A stretch of 64,000 bases of DNA from Ignavibacteria bacterium (GTDB taxonomy: Bacteria > Bacteroidota > Ignavibacteria > Kapaibacteriales > UBA4661). Position numbers and translations under genes: made by a program. The stretch is taken from contig JAAFIV010000013.1 of NCBI GenBank assembly GCA_013298775.1, forward strand, positions 48,254-112,253, in the 5' to 3' direction. Below, piece by piece: positions 33,750 through 43,849 of the stretch; position 1 is the first letter of the stretch, and every line of letters begins with the position of its first letter. The notes beneath the pieces were generated by a model. That model had not been told where the DNA came from. It did not search any database and saw only the letters and a program-made list of their open reading frames with translations.

Positions 33750-35000
33750 TTACAGGCTCATTGCATTGATGTATTGATTCTGTTGGTTATTCAATGAGAA
33801 TTTTTCTATAAAGTTTGCCATACTTTTCGCGCGATGTTGTGCTTCTGCACGCTCCTTTTCCGCAACGATATGGTGTTTGGTAATGTACTCTTGTATTTGT
33901 GTGGGCGACGAACAAGAGAATGCTATCATTTGCTGGAGAAATTCTGCTTTTGTTGGTGTAAACAGTGCGAGGTTGTTTTCGAGAATATATTCCAGATTAA
34001 ACCGCTCCGGACCTGGATTCACACGCCGTATAATGGGCTGCCCTGCACCGGATTCAAGAAGTTCGTACAATGTCGCAGGTGCAATGCTTGAAAGCATGAC
34101 AGCATCAGAAGCCCTATACACGGTAGCCACCTGCTCAGAGTTCAAAAACGGCAATGGAATAATTGATACCAAGCTATTTATCGCAACAAGCTCTTCTTGC
34201 AAACGTGTGTACTCTCGGTAGGCTTTTTCATTCTGTCCGCAAGCAACGAGAATCTGTGCATTGTCCCATCGAAAATCAGCAGATTTTCCAAGCTCTTGTA
34301 TTTCATTGAAAATTTCCGACACCCAAAATGTGCCACCTGTTGCGAGAAAGACCATTTTGTTCTCATCAAGCGAAGAAACACCAACAATTGGAAATTCAGC
34401 GACGCGCTTCCGTGCTTCTTCTTTTGAAATATCTCGCACAGCAGTAAATTCCAGTCGAGTTAAATAACCTGCACGGTGCAAGGAATCGCGTGGTACACCT
34501 ATACGTTTATGCAACTTTGCCAAATATCGTGGACTTTGGGCAATGGCACCATCGGGTCGTATGCCTTTGTACACGGCAAAATGTGCGGTTGTATCGTCAA
34601 AATCCGGGATATAGGTAAGTATCTTTACAGGCAATCCAAGTTCAGCACGGAGCTTGAGAACGACAAAGGTTTGTAGGAAATGGGTACTAATAATTGCGTC
34701 ATAATTACCAGTAAGCAGAATTGGTCGAAGTTCGGCAACGACCGCATTTACAATGGGAGCGAGGAAAACGTACGTCAAATCTTGCATGAACTTACTGCGG
34801 TCACACAGCCGATACATGATGTTGTAAAGGCTTTCATTAGTATATGAATTGCGATGCACAATGTCAAGGCTTTCCACCTTGCTTTCAAAACAATCTACTT
34901 CAAGTTTTGGCGAGTACTCATGCAGACTACGCTCAATAGAAAACATTGCTGCTTTATGTCCACCGCCTGCTGCAACTGATAGGACTAATACTCTTGTCAT
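33750..35000 (-). CDS. GT28/MGDG-synthase-like glycosyltransferase
   Basis: 416-aa soluble GT-B enzyme. The N-terminal VLVLSVAAGGGHKAAMFSIE is the MGDG-synthase N-terminal motif, and the C-terminal domain has the donor-binding region (SDAVMLSSIAPATLYELLES, GAGQPIIRRVNPG). The family transfers galactose or glucose to diacylglycerol, or GlcNAc in MurG. Glycolipid synthesis is the likeliest role, but the usual GGGT donor loop is altered here (FLATGGTFWVSEI). The start at 35000 puts the motif at the N-terminus. Confidence 0.78.
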   Translation of the reverse strand: MTRVLVLSVAAGGGHKAAMFSIERSLHEYSPKLEVDCFESKVESLDIVHRNSYTNESLYNIMYRLCDRSKFMQDLTYVFLAPIVNAVVAELRPILLTGNYDAIISTHFLQTFVVLKLRAELGLPVKILTYIPDFDDTTAHFAVYKGIRPDGAIAQSPRYLAKLHKRIGVPRDSLHRAGYLTRLEFTAVRDISKEEARKRVAEFPIVGVSSLDENKMVFLATGGTFWVSEIFNEIQELGKSADFRWDNAQILVACGQNEKAYREYTRLQEELVAINSLVSIIPLPFLNSEQVATVYRASDAVMLSSIAPATLYELLESGAGQPIIRRVNPGPERFNLEYILENNLALFTPTKAEFLQQMIAFSCSSPTQIQEYITKHHIVAEKERAEAQHRAKSMANFIEKFSLNNQQNQYINAMSL

Positions 35001-35164
35001 AAAGACTCTCGAATGTACCGTTAAAGGATGAAAATGGGATGCGAAAGGATGCTCAAAAACGTAAGCATAAATGTAAAGATAATACTCAAACGTAGCACAG
35101 AACACTCAAATAATCAAGATTTGCTTTGAAGGAAATTTTCAGGGGTGCAGAGTGTATAAGAATT

Positions 35165-35426
35165 CTACTCGTAATGGTCGCGGCAGGAAAGAACAATGAT
35201 TGTGTCGTCGGTAACTTGATAAATAATACGATGCTTCTCGTCAATCCGCCGCGACCAGTAGCCTTGCAGCTTGTGTTTAAGCGGCTCTGGCTTTCCAATA
35301 CCACTAAATGGTTCGCGGGCAGTTGCCATGAGCAAATTCCATCACTCTGCGGTGCGTGTGCTTGTTTTCTTTTGCCCAATCGTTATACTGCACAAAGGCT
35401 TCGGGTTCAAACACAATATTCCTCAT
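35165..35426 (-). pseudogene. YoeB/Txe-type toxin gene with a +1 frameshift
   Basis: Reading from 35426 gives MRNIVFEPEAFVQYNDWAKE, the conserved start of YoeB mRNA-interferase toxins, then NKHTHRRVME. Near 35334-35336 the frame breaks; the next frame continues LLMATAREPFSGIGKPEPLK, then QGYWSRRIDEKHRIIY and ends SCRDHYE at 35165. Removing one base from a three-T run (minus strand) restores an 86-aa protein. The start overlaps the antitoxin stop as ATGA. Real inactivation or a homopolymer error. Confidence 0.82.
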
Positions 35427-35752
35427 GCCAGAACTCGCTCCAGTTCTTGTGCATGAAACTCACTGCCTTGCACTGTTCCATAGATTTGAACATCAGGATT
35501 TTCACCGCGTTGAAGTGCTTCGGAATACGCCTCAAACTGTTCCGGCGTAAAGAGAATACCCTTTCCTTCGTCAATATTCGCCAACGCCGCATCCAGCTTG
35601 GCTTTCATCAAAGGATTCGACAAAATGCGCTCAGTTTCGTCCTGTTCCGGCTCGACGATAATTGTTAAGTTACGATTGCGATAGAGTGTTTTCAGGCTCG
35701 TGAGGAAGTCCGCATCAAGCGCGTCGGCGTGGATGTGATAGGTAGAAGACAT
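35423..35752 (-). CDS. Antitoxin of the YoeB-type pair
   Basis: 109-aa protein, placed as antitoxin mainly by its ATGA overlap with the YoeB reading frame. It is not a clear YefM/Phd: the middle (ERILSNPLMKAKLDAAL) and ILFTPEQFEAYSEALQRGE are helical and charged, as antitoxin C-termini are. EFEAYSE...RGE resembles the end of the small protein at 39728. The ATG at 35752 is preferred over 35779. If the toxin is really dead, this antitoxin is free to cross-neutralise others. Confidence 0.65.
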   Translation of the reverse strand: MSSTYHIHADALDADFLTSLKTLYRNRNLTIIVEPEQDETERILSNPLMKAKLDAALANIDEGKGILFTPEQFEAYSEALQRGENPDVQIYGTVQGSEFHAQELERVLA

Positions 35753-35896
35753 AAGCATTGGTGAGAAATGAAACAACATCCGTACTGTGAATTTGTGCTA
35801 TGAAAAAGCATACTTCTTCAAAATACGAACAAAATTCTTTTCTCGCAAACCTCGTATTGATGAGCTTTTCAGGAATTTTTCTGGAGATTTTCACTA

Positions 35897-37693
35897 CTAT
35901 TTTTTCTGCGGAAGCTGCTTTGCCGAGCCTGGCAACATTGGCTGTGTACGTTCTTCACCAATCACAAATTTCCCGACTAATCCTTGCAAATTCTGCGTTA
36001 AAAAGCTCAAGTTTTCAGAAGTTTGCGCGATATCTGCCGCCGCTTTCGCAGAGCGTTCTGCCGAACTGCTGATAGATTCTATGCTGTGCGCAACGTCATT
36101 GCTCGTAGCAGATTGTTCCTCGCTTGCAGAGGCAAGTTGCGATACGATGTCCGAAACCTGATTCGTCTTGGAAATAATCTCGTTCAATGCCTCCGATGTT
36201 TGGCTTGCCAGCGTTCCGCTTTCTTCCACGAGTTTCGTTCCTTTGTTCATGGTAGTAACGACCTCGCCCGTGTTTCGTTGAATACTTTTTATCATCGTGC
36301 TGATTTCCTTCGTAGCTTTTTGTGTGCGCTCGGCAAGTTTTCGCACTTCGTCGGCAACAACCGCAAAGCCGCGTCCTTGCTCGCCTGCACGGGCAGCTTC
36401 AATGGCGGCGTTGAGTGCGAGAAGATTTGTTTGGTCAGCAATTTCCTCAATCACCTGCACAATTTCACCAATCTGCTCGCTCGAGGCTCCCAACGCCTCA
36501 ATACGCTTTGCCGATTCGCGCACCACGCTTGAAACCTCGCCAACATTTTTAATCATGCCTTGAATAACCGAACCGCTCCGCGTCGCATCATCACTGGCTT
36601 GTGCGGCTTGGTGTGCTGCAAGCGAGGCTTGGCGCGTGTTCTCGCCAATGGTAATCGTCATTTCCTCCATTGCGGCGGCTACATTGCGTGTTTGCTCGGA
36701 TTGTTCACGAATATCGTTCATGGTCTGCTCGGTGGTCATGTAGATTTCCCCGCTCGACCGCGCTGTTTCCTCGACGGCTTCAATCACCTGCGCCAGCATT
36801 TGTCGGATGTTTGCAACTGCTTCATTGTAGCCATCGAAGAGGCGACGAATTTCATCTTTTTTCTCGGAATATACTGCTTGCGTAAGGTCGCCCGCCGCCA
36901 GACGCTCCACGCTGTGGAGCATAGTCTGAACGCTGTCGGCGAGATATTCCTGTTGCTCCATGCTGCGATTGGCAAACGTTTGTGCTTTTTGTGCTAACTC
37001 CTCTGATTCCGTGCGGCTTTGCTCCACGTTTGCAACCAAATTCCGGATATTCCCCACCATTTTGTTGAAGGCGCGGGCAAGTTTACCAACCTCATCGCGG
37101 GAAGCCACTTCAACGCTTTGGTTCAAATCTCCTTCACCAACTTTTTCGGCAGCATCGCTTAATGCCTGAATTGGTCGGGAAATCGCACGAGCAAGCAAGA
37201 GTGCGGCAATACCGCCAAAAACCATCATTCCCAACGCCAGCAAAATGCCCTGCATTCTCACCGATGCAATTTTACTTTGTATAACCGACGTAGAGCAACC
37301 AATCACAATTTCGCCCTTCAAAACATCGCTTTCCAGTGGTCGCTTCGCAAGCAAAAGGGTGTCGGAGCTATTGGAAATACGGCTTTTGTCCAGATTGTCG
37401 GGATACGACGCAAAAACGGCACCATCGCTCACAATTGCCACAAAGCGCACACTGGGGTCTTTTTTCGCGTAGTTCAAGACTTTCGGAACGGTTGCCATAT
37501 CGCCCGTTGAAAGCCCGACCGTTACGCCTAGATGCACCGTCTCGGCAAGCGATTCTACTTTTTGCTGAAATTCACTGCGCAAAAGTGCTTGCTGCTGCAT
37601 TGGCACAAAAATGAGAATGAACATAGACAAAAGAAAGACAATCCCAAGAACGAGGATTTGAATTTTGCGGCGAAGGCTAAATTGATTCAACAT
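35897..37693 (-). CDS. Methyl-accepting chemotaxis protein
   Basis: 598-aa receptor. TM1 ([18 protein letters not shown]) is near the N-terminus, an extracytoplasmic region of about 115 residues follows, then TM2 ([19 protein letters not shown]), a HAMP domain ([20 protein letters not shown]) and a second HAMP-like stretch. The signalling domain has the conserved hairpin tip [20 protein letters not shown] and [20 protein letters not shown]. The C-terminus has no NWETF-type methyltransferase tether. Upstream on the same strand are a small PstS-like protein and a porin, so this receptor may sense a ligand bound there. Confidence 0.9.
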   Translation of the reverse strand: MLNQFSLRRKIQILVLGIVFLLSMFILIFVPMQQQALLRSEFQQKVESLAETVHLGVTVGLSTGDMATVPKVLNYAKKDPSVRFVAIVSDGAVFASYPDNLDKSRISNSSDTLLLAKRPLESDVLKGEIVIGCSTSVIQSKIASVRMQGILLALGMMVFGGIAALLLARAISRPIQALSDAAEKVGEGDLNQSVEVASRDEVGKLARAFNKMVGNIRNLVANVEQSRTESEELAQKAQTFANRSMEQQEYLADSVQTMLHSVERLAAGDLTQAVYSEKKDEIRRLFDGYNEAVANIRQMLAQVIEAVEETARSSGEIYMTTEQTMNDIREQSEQTRNVAAAMEEMTITIGENTRQASLAAHQAAQASDDATRSGSVIQGMIKNVGEVSSVVRESAKRIEALGASSEQIGEIVQVIEEIADQTNLLALNAAIEAARAGEQGRGFAVVADEVRKLAERTQKATKEISTMIKSIQRNTGEVVTTMNKGTKLVEESGTLASQTSEALNEIISKTNQVSDIVSQLASASEEQSATSNDVAHSIESISSSAERSAKAAADIAQTSENLSFLTQNLQGLVGKFVIGEERTQPMLPGSAKQLPQKK

Positions 37694-37944
37694 ACAACCT
37701 TGCAAAGTGAGGAATGATAAAAATTGGGGGACGCTTGGTCATACTCAGGGGATAACTTTTTGGAGGCAGATTTCTATGATTTCCATGATGAAAATGATTT
37801 CAGAGTGGCAGAAAACAGTCCGTCAAATCAGTATTGCAATGAACCAGACAAGGGTGCCTGCTTATGGAGCATGTATCAGCAGCGCAAACACCCCTTGTCT
37901 CAAGCCACAAAACACGCAAAACTTACTTGACGAATACACCTCAC

Positions 37945-38382
37945 TCAAAAACTTTTCTTCCCATCAACTTGAATAAGTTTTGGTGCGCCCTCTCCCGCTT
38001 CCGCGCTCACTAATCCGATTGCGCCATCGGTATTTTTGACAAAATCTTTCAAGGTATCTTCATTCGTAAAATAGCGTGGTGGCGCGGCTTTCCCCTGAAA
38101 CACTAATGCTAACCACTGCTTTTTCACATCGTTGCCAGTCGCATTATAGACACGCTCTGCGATTTTTGTCCCCGCCGATGTTGAAGGCTCCATGAGCGCG
38201 ACAACGATTTTTGTGCCATCCGACCAGCGTTGTTTCTCACCTTTGAAAATTGCTTTGAGTTCGGGCATGGAAAGTGCGGGATTCGCGCCTTTTGCGTTCC
38301 CAACCGCCGCAAGCTGCGCCATTGCTTGATGAGAGCAGACAATACCGCAGAGCAAAATACTGATAATAATGAAATGTTTCAT
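37945..38382 (-). CDS. Small periplasmic PstS-like phosphate-binding-domain protein
   Basis: 145-aa exported protein with signal peptide (FIIISILLCGIVCSHQAMAQ). The body resembles one lobe of a phosphate-type ABC binding protein: ALSMPELKAIFKGEKQRWSD, VALMEPSTSAGTKIAERVYN and IGLVSAEAGEG. It is too short for a full bilobal binding protein, and no ABC transporter is beside it. It sits between porin and chemoreceptor genes on the same strand. Confidence 0.75.
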   Translation of the reverse strand: MKHFIIISILLCGIVCSHQAMAQLAAVGNAKGANPALSMPELKAIFKGEKQRWSDGTKIVVALMEPSTSAGTKIAERVYNATGNDVKKQWLALVFQGKAAPPRYFTNEDTLKDFVKNTDGAIGLVSAEAGEGAPKLIQVDGKKSF

Positions 38383-38426
38383 GGCTGTTTATCCTTTGTA
38401 AATGGTTCAACTCTCTTCTGATGACC

Positions 38427-39497
38427 TTAAAAACCAAACGCAACTTGCGTGGTTATTCCATTAGATACGCCTGTGGATTGGCGGTTTAAATTCTGATATT
38501 CCACCTTCAATACCGTAAACGGACCAAGATTATATCGCGCACCAACAATGATAGAACTGAGATTATCACGAGTGTAATACAATTCCGTATTATCGTAGCG
38601 CATAAGGTCGTAGCGTCCGTAAATGGTGAGGTCTTGGATTTTGTAGCCAGCGTAAGCGTATAAGCCCTGTGTATTTGCCGTGAGTGCGTCGGTCTTGTTT
38701 TCGACGGCAGCGTATTCGGCAATCACTTCCACTGGACCGTTGAAATAGGTCAATGTGCCAGAAATAATGCGATAGTTCATCTCGTCCGCCAGCATCATTG
38801 CTTCGCCTGTTGTTTGGTCGTGGCGCAAGGTTTGTACGCCTTTGCTGAGGCGGTCGAAGTACACCGAGCCTTGCAGCATCAAGCCTTCGATGGGTTTTAT
38901 TTGCACCGATGCGGTTATGGCTTTGTAGGCATCATTGTCCAAAACAGCATTTGAGCCAAGACCATTTGAAATCATAAAGCCATAGCCCAAACCAAGCGGA
39001 GTCAGGTTTTCTGCGGTGAGGAGAACGCCGAGCGAGTGAATAGGAAAAATACCCCCCTCGTCCTCGAAGCGGAAAATGTAGGGTCGCCAAATCGTGGGTT
39101 GAATTGCCGCGCCGTGATGGTATGCGGTGTTCCAGTAGCCAATCGGTGTGTGGTGCTTGCCCGCGATGATGTTCAAGTAGTCGGTTGCTTCGTATTTCAG
39201 CAATACGCGCTCAACATCAACAATGAAGCCTTCATCAAATTCAAACACCGATTCACCAATAAACGAAATACGGTCGGAAAGCTGCGAACTGACAAAAAAG
39301 GAATACTGACCCAAGCGGAAGCCGCGTGTATCCAAACCATCAAGGTTTTTTCCATCAACGCTGAAACCGTAGTTAAAATCAGCGAAACCGCCAAAGCGTG
39401 TTTCTTGGGCGCGGAGGGTTGCGCCGTTCAAAAACAGTCCCCCAATCAATGCAAATGAACACAGCAAACGGAATAGAATGCGATGATTTTTATTCAT
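38427..39497 (-). CDS. Outer-membrane porin-like beta-barrel
   Basis: 356-aa outer-membrane protein. Signal peptide FALIGGLFLNGATLRAQ; alternating strands (FGGFADFNYGFSVDG, DYLNIIAGKHHTPIGYW, VGARYNLGPFTVLKVEYQNL) and a terminal Phe (TTQVAFGF). The layout is like phosphate-selective porins OprO/P or short Bacteroidota porins. It is followed by the PstS-like gene 44 bp downstream, suggesting co-transcription. Confidence 0.78.
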   Translation of the reverse strand: MNKNHRILFRLLCSFALIGGLFLNGATLRAQETRFGGFADFNYGFSVDGKNLDGLDTRGFRLGQYSFFVSSQLSDRISFIGESVFEFDEGFIVDVERVLLKYEATDYLNIIAGKHHTPIGYWNTAYHHGAAIQPTIWRPYIFRFEDEGGIFPIHSLGVLLTAENLTPLGLGYGFMISNGLGSNAVLDNDAYKAITASVQIKPIEGLMLQGSVYFDRLSKGVQTLRHDQTTGEAMMLADEMNYRIISGTLTYFNGPVEVIAEYAAVENKTDALTANTQGLYAYAGYKIQDLTIYGRYDLMRYDNTELYYTRDNLSSIIVGARYNLGPFTVLKVEYQNLNRQSTGVSNGITTQVAFGF

Positions 39498-39584
39498 AAC
39501 AACTCCACAGAAAGAAATTAAAGATAAGCATATATTGTTATCAACGTAGATTCAAAGATACGATTTTATCCCTATTTCAACAAC

Positions 39585-39620
39585 AAAAAAGCCGATACTT
39601 TGCGGAGTATCGGCTTTTTT
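39585..39620 (-). terminator. Intrinsic terminator (bidirectional)
   Basis: AAAAAAGCCGATACT pairs perfectly with AGTATCGGCTTTTTT around a 6-nt loop. It separates the antitoxin-like relic from the porin operon. Confidence 0.9.
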
Positions 39621-39727
39621 GACTATTTCTCTTTTTTTATCCGAAGAAGTGCGTACAAGCTAATCGTAATGTCCTTTCAGCGAATGTAATCGCATCATTC
39701 ACTCCGCTTAAATTGTGCCGTATCGGG

Positions 39728-39907
39728 CTATTCGCCGCGTAAAAGCTGCTCGGAATAGCGTTCAAATTCATCACCCTCGAAAGAATATGAAACCGTATCA
39801 TTCAATGCCTCCACCATCGCGGCAAACTCTTCGCCTGGGACGCTACACCTGCGACCTGAACGGCGATTTGCTTCGACTACTGCTTGTAATGAATTGGAAG
39901 TTTCCAT
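39728..39907 (-). CDS. Small antitoxin-like protein; toxin gene apparently deleted
   Basis: 59-aa protein ending SFEGDEFERYSEQLLRGE, like the end of the antitoxin at 35423. Downstream (39660-39727) a separate frame reads MMRLHSLKGHYD before a stop, and SLKGHYD is the typical C-terminus of RelE/YoeB-type toxins. The locus thus looks like a toxin-antitoxin pair that lost most of the toxin. Short and divergent, so the coding call is moderate. Confidence 0.5.
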   Translation of the reverse strand: METSNSLQAVVEANRRSGRRCSVPGEEFAAMVEALNDTVSYSFEGDEFERYSEQLLRGE

Positions 39908-39941
39908 AGTCAAATGAAAATTGGTAAAACATTCGTAAAAC

Positions 39942-40092
39942 GTAACTGGTCAGGTACTAGACCGTCGGGCGGCTTCTTCGCCGTCCGGCGGGTTCTGGTT
40001 CTTCACTCGGCAACGCATCGCGTGTACACTCGCCGGACGGCTACTGTACTTGTGATAACAGCCGCCCGACGAGAAGATACCTGACCAGTTAC
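39942..40092. repeat. Element with GTAACTGGTCAGGTA ends and family E core
   Basis: Perfect 15-bp terminal inverted repeats: GTAACTGGTCAGGTA (39942-39956) and TACCTGACCAGTTAC (40078-40092). The core is family E (CCGTCCGGCGGGTTCTGG, CGCCGGACGGCTACTG, GTGATAACAGCCGCCCGAC). Flanks TCGTAAAAC and CCGTGAAAC match at 7 of 9 bases, a possible degenerate 9-bp target duplication. Confidence 0.85.
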
Positions 40093-40126
40093 CGTGAAAC
40101 AAAGAATAATGCGATTTTGAGCGACA

Positions 40127-43100
40127 TCACTTCAAATCCCGCACATTATCTTTCGGCGTGCGGTCAATGAGTTTATTATACGGGTCAATGCCCGCTTTGA
40201 ACGGCTCCTCATCCACCGTGATTTCAAGCGTAGTCTTGCCTTGCGTGATATGATGCTTTTTGAAATACAAGGGCTTTCCAAGTGCAAATGTTGAACCGAC
40301 CGAGGAACCGCTTCCCTGCTTACTTGTACCATTTTCAGTAGTTTCATCTTTCTTCGCAAATACGCCCACATCAATCCACTCCCGCAGCGTTTGTGCCGAT
40401 TCATTGCCCAAGCTGTCGGCATGAACTTTCTTCGCTTGCAGCGTGAGTTTTACTTGGTATTTGCCGTTGTCGAGCTTTTTCACGCTGGATTCTTCCACTC
40501 TGTTTTCGTAGAGCGTAATTTTTTCAAACATATCTGTAACCAAGTATTGAAGCGAGTCCGGAACAACCGACCGAATTTCCGCTACGAACTCCCGCGCTGT
40601 TGTATAGGGCGGTTCTTGGTAGGCAGTTTTTTTGATGTATCGCGCCAACGCCGCATTCACACTATCTTCGCCAATATAATCCTTCAGCGCATACATTATG
40701 AGCGAACCTTTGTTGTAGTGGATGTAGCCTTGATTTTCCGCAAACATTAAGGGCTGCTCCTTCTTCTTTTCCGTAGAACGCCCACGCAAGTAACGGTCGA
40801 GGTCGTAGCGAAGGAAGCGTTGCATTACGTCGCGTCCGTACTCGTGTTCCAGCACCATGAGCGCGGAGTATTCGGCAAGCGATTCCGACATCAGCGTCGC
40901 GCCCTGCACATTCGCGCCAATGACCTGATGCGCCCACCACTGATGCCCCACTTCGTGCGCTGTTACATAAAACGGATAGTCAATATCTTTATCAGGGTCT
41001 TGCACACGAGCAATGAAGCCAATCGCCTCAGAATACGGAACAGTGTTCGGAAACGATTGTGCGAATTGCTGATACCGCGGAAACTCCAAAATCCGCATTT
41101 GACGATGCTGATACGGCGAGAAATTTTTCGTGAAATACGTGAGAGATTTTTTCACCCCGTCAATCATGCGCTGGATGTTGTATTCATGCCCTTTGTGGTA
41201 ATATACTTCCACAGCCACATCTTGCTGCTTACCCTGCGGGTCTTTCCACACATCCTTCGCAATTTCGTATCGCGCCGAGAGGAAAGAGTAAAAATTCAAA
41301 ATTTTGGAATCCATTGCGTAATGGTAGTATTTGCGCCCGTTCTCCGTCCATTCGCGCTGCAAATATCCTGGTGCAATCGCAATTTGGTCAGGCGAAGTGG
41401 ACACGGTTGCCTCGAAGCGAATCCAATCGGCATCACTCGAAATATACGTGTTCGTGCGGGCTTTGGGGTCGTCAATAGACGGCATTCGTGGGCGTTCTTT
41501 CAAGCCTTCTTTTTTGCGGTCGTCGTCGTCGCCTAGCTCTACGTCTGAGGTGTAGCCGATATGCGGAAAAGCAAAACTGTTAAAAAACGTCCCGTTTTCT
41601 ACGATGTTTATGCTCGAACCGCTATTCATAAAGCCCTTTTCTTCATGCCGCACGACAAACGATAACTCTAGCGAATCGTTGGGTTGAAGAGGCGCGGCGA
41701 GCTTTTGAATGCGATATTGTGTGCGGTAGAGCGTATCGGCAAAGGCGGTGGTATTCGGCGCGGAAAGGCTCGCCGACACAAGTTCGGTAGCATTATCGCC
41801 AACGCAAAAAATATGGATGGAATCAAGTGCCTGTCCCGTCTTATTCGTTAGTGTGTACGTTCCTTTCACAACAACAATGCGCGTTTCAGGGAAAATATCA
41901 ACGTTCACTTTTACAGCCGTGATGCGGGGTTGCGGGATTCCTTCAAACTTTTTGTAATTCTTCTCGAAATCCGCTTGCAGCTTCCGCACGGTGTCGGGCA
42001 TTCGGTAGGTGTTCAGAATGTTTGTGTTGTAAAAAATGTATCCGCCAAGCGCGATTGTCAGCACAGCAAATCCCGCAGAAATCGCCACAAATCGAGATGT
42101 GATGCGTCTTTTCGCAATTTCCAATCGCTCGCGCCACGACGTTGCCGTGCCGCGCACCCAAAACAAATACGCCACCATTCCCAAAAGCACAGAAAAAGCA
42201 GTCCAGTACGAACCGAACCAGAAGGCAGGCTTTACCCAGTGTCCAAAGCCGTTCATGTCGGAATATTGAAAATTGGGAGAGCTACCAAACAAGTACAAAT
42301 TGTGGTCCCAACGCAATCCCGATTGCACAGCCGGAATGGCGATAAATACGAGCACCGCAACGATATTCCCCACAAATTTATTATTGACGAGCGCGTGAAT
42401 AAAAAATGCCAAAAGTGTGTATTGAATCATGATTGGCAGAAGTTGGAGAAACATTGCTCTGAAATACAAACCAAACTCGTAATTGGTGTAGCCTTTGAGA
42501 GTTTGCACTATCACGCCCGCAAAACACACCGCAGCAATCAAGACGAGTTGTGCCATTAAAACCGCAAGCACCTTGCTCCACATCGTCATTCCGTGCGGCA
42601 CATTCAGCGCGTCGCTCATTTGCGCGAGGTTGATATTACGCTCTTTCCAGATAACTTCGCCAGTGGAAATACTCATGACGGCAATCAAAAAAACCATCAC
42701 ATTTCCAAACAGCGTATCAATCATAATATAGGTAAGCGGATAGACCGACGTACCAAAGGTAGAATCCGCACGCCACGCAGTAATACTGATGTTCAGCATT
42801 CCGATACTACAAATGAGTAGGAATGAACGCCCTTTCACGAGAGAGGAAAAATTGAACCCTACTTGCGCAAAAAACTGCTGAATACGCTCCTGAAAGCCAG
42901 TATCTGTACTTACTTTAGGCATATTGAGCGGCGCAAATTTCATTTCCTCTTCTTCTTTTCCCGCAGCTTTTTTTGTACGCGTAAAGAATTGAAGCGGCTT
43001 CGCACTATACTCAAACGCATACAAACCCGCCATAAACAGCACCACGCCAACGCCCATCCACAAGAGGCGATTCAAGGCAAAATCACCTGAAAGCGACATC

Positions 43101-43795
43101 ACAAGCGAGTTCTGCTCCACAACCGTCCAATAGCGCGTAACAAGGCGCGTTGCAGCAATACCAAACGGGTCGGAAAAATTGACAAGCGTATCGTTTTGAA
43201 TATCAGCAAGTAATGTGCGAGAAATGGAATACGCTACAAGCAGCACCATTCCTTGCACATAGACCGCCATCATGTTGCGCGTAAAAATACCCACCATGAA
43301 AAAGAGCGAACTGGCAATAAAAACATTCGGCACAACGTACAAGAGAAAGGGCATCAGATAGGCATCAAACCTGAAGGGCGCGATTTTATCCGCTTCCAGC
43401 CAAGGCATGAGCGTTCCCAGCCAAATCCCCAATAATATTCCTGAATACACGAAAAGCATCACTACATACGCGCCCAGAAACCGCCCAATAACGTAGCTCA
43501 GTTTCGACATGGGCGTTGTGTAGAGTAGTTCGTGGGTTTTGAACTCGAAATCGCGCAAAATCGAGCTTCCAATCAAGCCCGAGGTCATAGTCATTCCGAT
43601 AATGGTCATCGTCATTATGGTTTGGTTAATGACGTAGGGCGCATTCTTCATAATCTTCCCCGTCGCGCCACCGATTTGGATAATATCGGTCGTCATAAAC
43701 AGGAAGGTCAGTAAAAGAAGAATACAAAAGAAAATGTAGGTTTGAGCGCGGCGAAAGCCGTATTTCAGTTCAAAAAGTGCGATGTTGAGAAGCAT
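40127..43795 (-). CDS. ABC-2 type permease fused to an M1-family aminopeptidase
   Basis: 1222-aa protein. The first 600 residues carry about twelve membrane helices in two ABC-2-like blocks (start LLNIALFELKYGFRRAQTYI; second block from ICSIGMLNISITAWR). The last 600 form an extracytoplasmic M1 peptidase with zinc site VTAHEVGHQWWAH and, 18 residues on, the Glu in MSESLAEYSALMVLEHE. The usual GxMEN exopeptidase motif is not evident; AIGFIARVQ stands at that position. The same fusion is known in Bacteroidota beside an ABC ATPase. Here the probable ATPase is 3.9 kb upstream at 47691. Confidence 0.88.
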   Translation of the reverse strand: MLLNIALFELKYGFRRAQTYIFFCILLLLTFLFMTTDIIQIGGATGKIMKNAPYVINQTIMTMTIIGMTMTSGLIGSSILRDFEFKTHELLYTTPMSKLSYVIGRFLGAYVVMLFVYSGILLGIWLGTLMPWLEADKIAPFRFDAYLMPFLLYVVPNVFIASSLFFMVGIFTRNMMAVYVQGMVLLVAYSISRTLLADIQNDTLVNFSDPFGIAATRLVTRYWTVVEQNSLVMSLSGDFALNRLLWMGVGVVLFMAGLYAFEYSAKPLQFFTRTKKAAGKEEEEMKFAPLNMPKVSTDTGFQERIQQFFAQVGFNFSSLVKGRSFLLICSIGMLNISITAWRADSTFGTSVYPLTYIMIDTLFGNVMVFLIAVMSISTGEVIWKERNINLAQMSDALNVPHGMTMWSKVLAVLMAQLVLIAAVCFAGVIVQTLKGYTNYEFGLYFRAMFLQLLPIMIQYTLLAFFIHALVNNKFVGNIVAVLVFIAIPAVQSGLRWDHNLYLFGSSPNFQYSDMNGFGHWVKPAFWFGSYWTAFSVLLGMVAYLFWVRGTATSWRERLEIAKRRITSRFVAISAGFAVLTIALGGYIFYNTNILNTYRMPDTVRKLQADFEKNYKKFEGIPQPRITAVKVNVDIFPETRIVVVKGTYTLTNKTGQALDSIHIFCVGDNATELVSASLSAPNTTAFADTLYRTQYRIQKLAAPLQPNDSLELSFVVRHEEKGFMNSGSSINIVENGTFFNSFAFPHIGYTSDVELGDDDDRKKEGLKERPRMPSIDDPKARTNTYISSDADWIRFEATVSTSPDQIAIAPGYLQREWTENGRKYYHYAMDSKILNFYSFLSARYEIAKDVWKDPQGKQQDVAVEVYYHKGHEYNIQRMIDGVKKSLTYFTKNFSPYQHRQMRILEFPRYQQFAQSFPNTVPYSEAIGFIARVQDPDKDIDYPFYVTAHEVGHQWWAHQVIGANVQGATLMSESLAEYSALMVLEHEYGRDVMQRFLRYDLDRYLRGRSTEKKKEQPLMFAENQGYIHYNKGSLIMYALKDYIGEDSVNAALARYIKKTAYQEPPYTTAREFVAEIRSVVPDSLQYLVTDMFEKITLYENRVEESSVKKLDNGKYQVKLTLQAKKVHADSLGNESAQTLREWIDVGVFAKKDETTENGTSKQGSGSSVGSTFALGKPLYFKKHHITQGKTTLEITVDEEPFKAGIDPYNKLIDRTPKDNVRDLK

Positions 43796-43849
43796 GATTG
43801 CTGGGGGTTGTTTCGGGAATGTGTGTGTTTTTGGTGCAAAATGAGGGCT

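Noticed and set aside
35126..35668. 180-residue plus-strand frame opposite the toxin-antitoxin genes
   Set aside because: The minus strand encodes clear YoeB motifs; the plus frame is a shadow.
37707..37976. 89-residue plus-strand frame upstream of the chemoreceptor
   Set aside because: It overlaps the end of the PstS-like gene and contains GATTTCCATGATG-type repeat DNA.
41930..42559. 209-residue plus-strand frame opposite the permease
   Set aside because: Antisense to a well-supported membrane protein, low-complexity His/Arg/Lys composition, no family.
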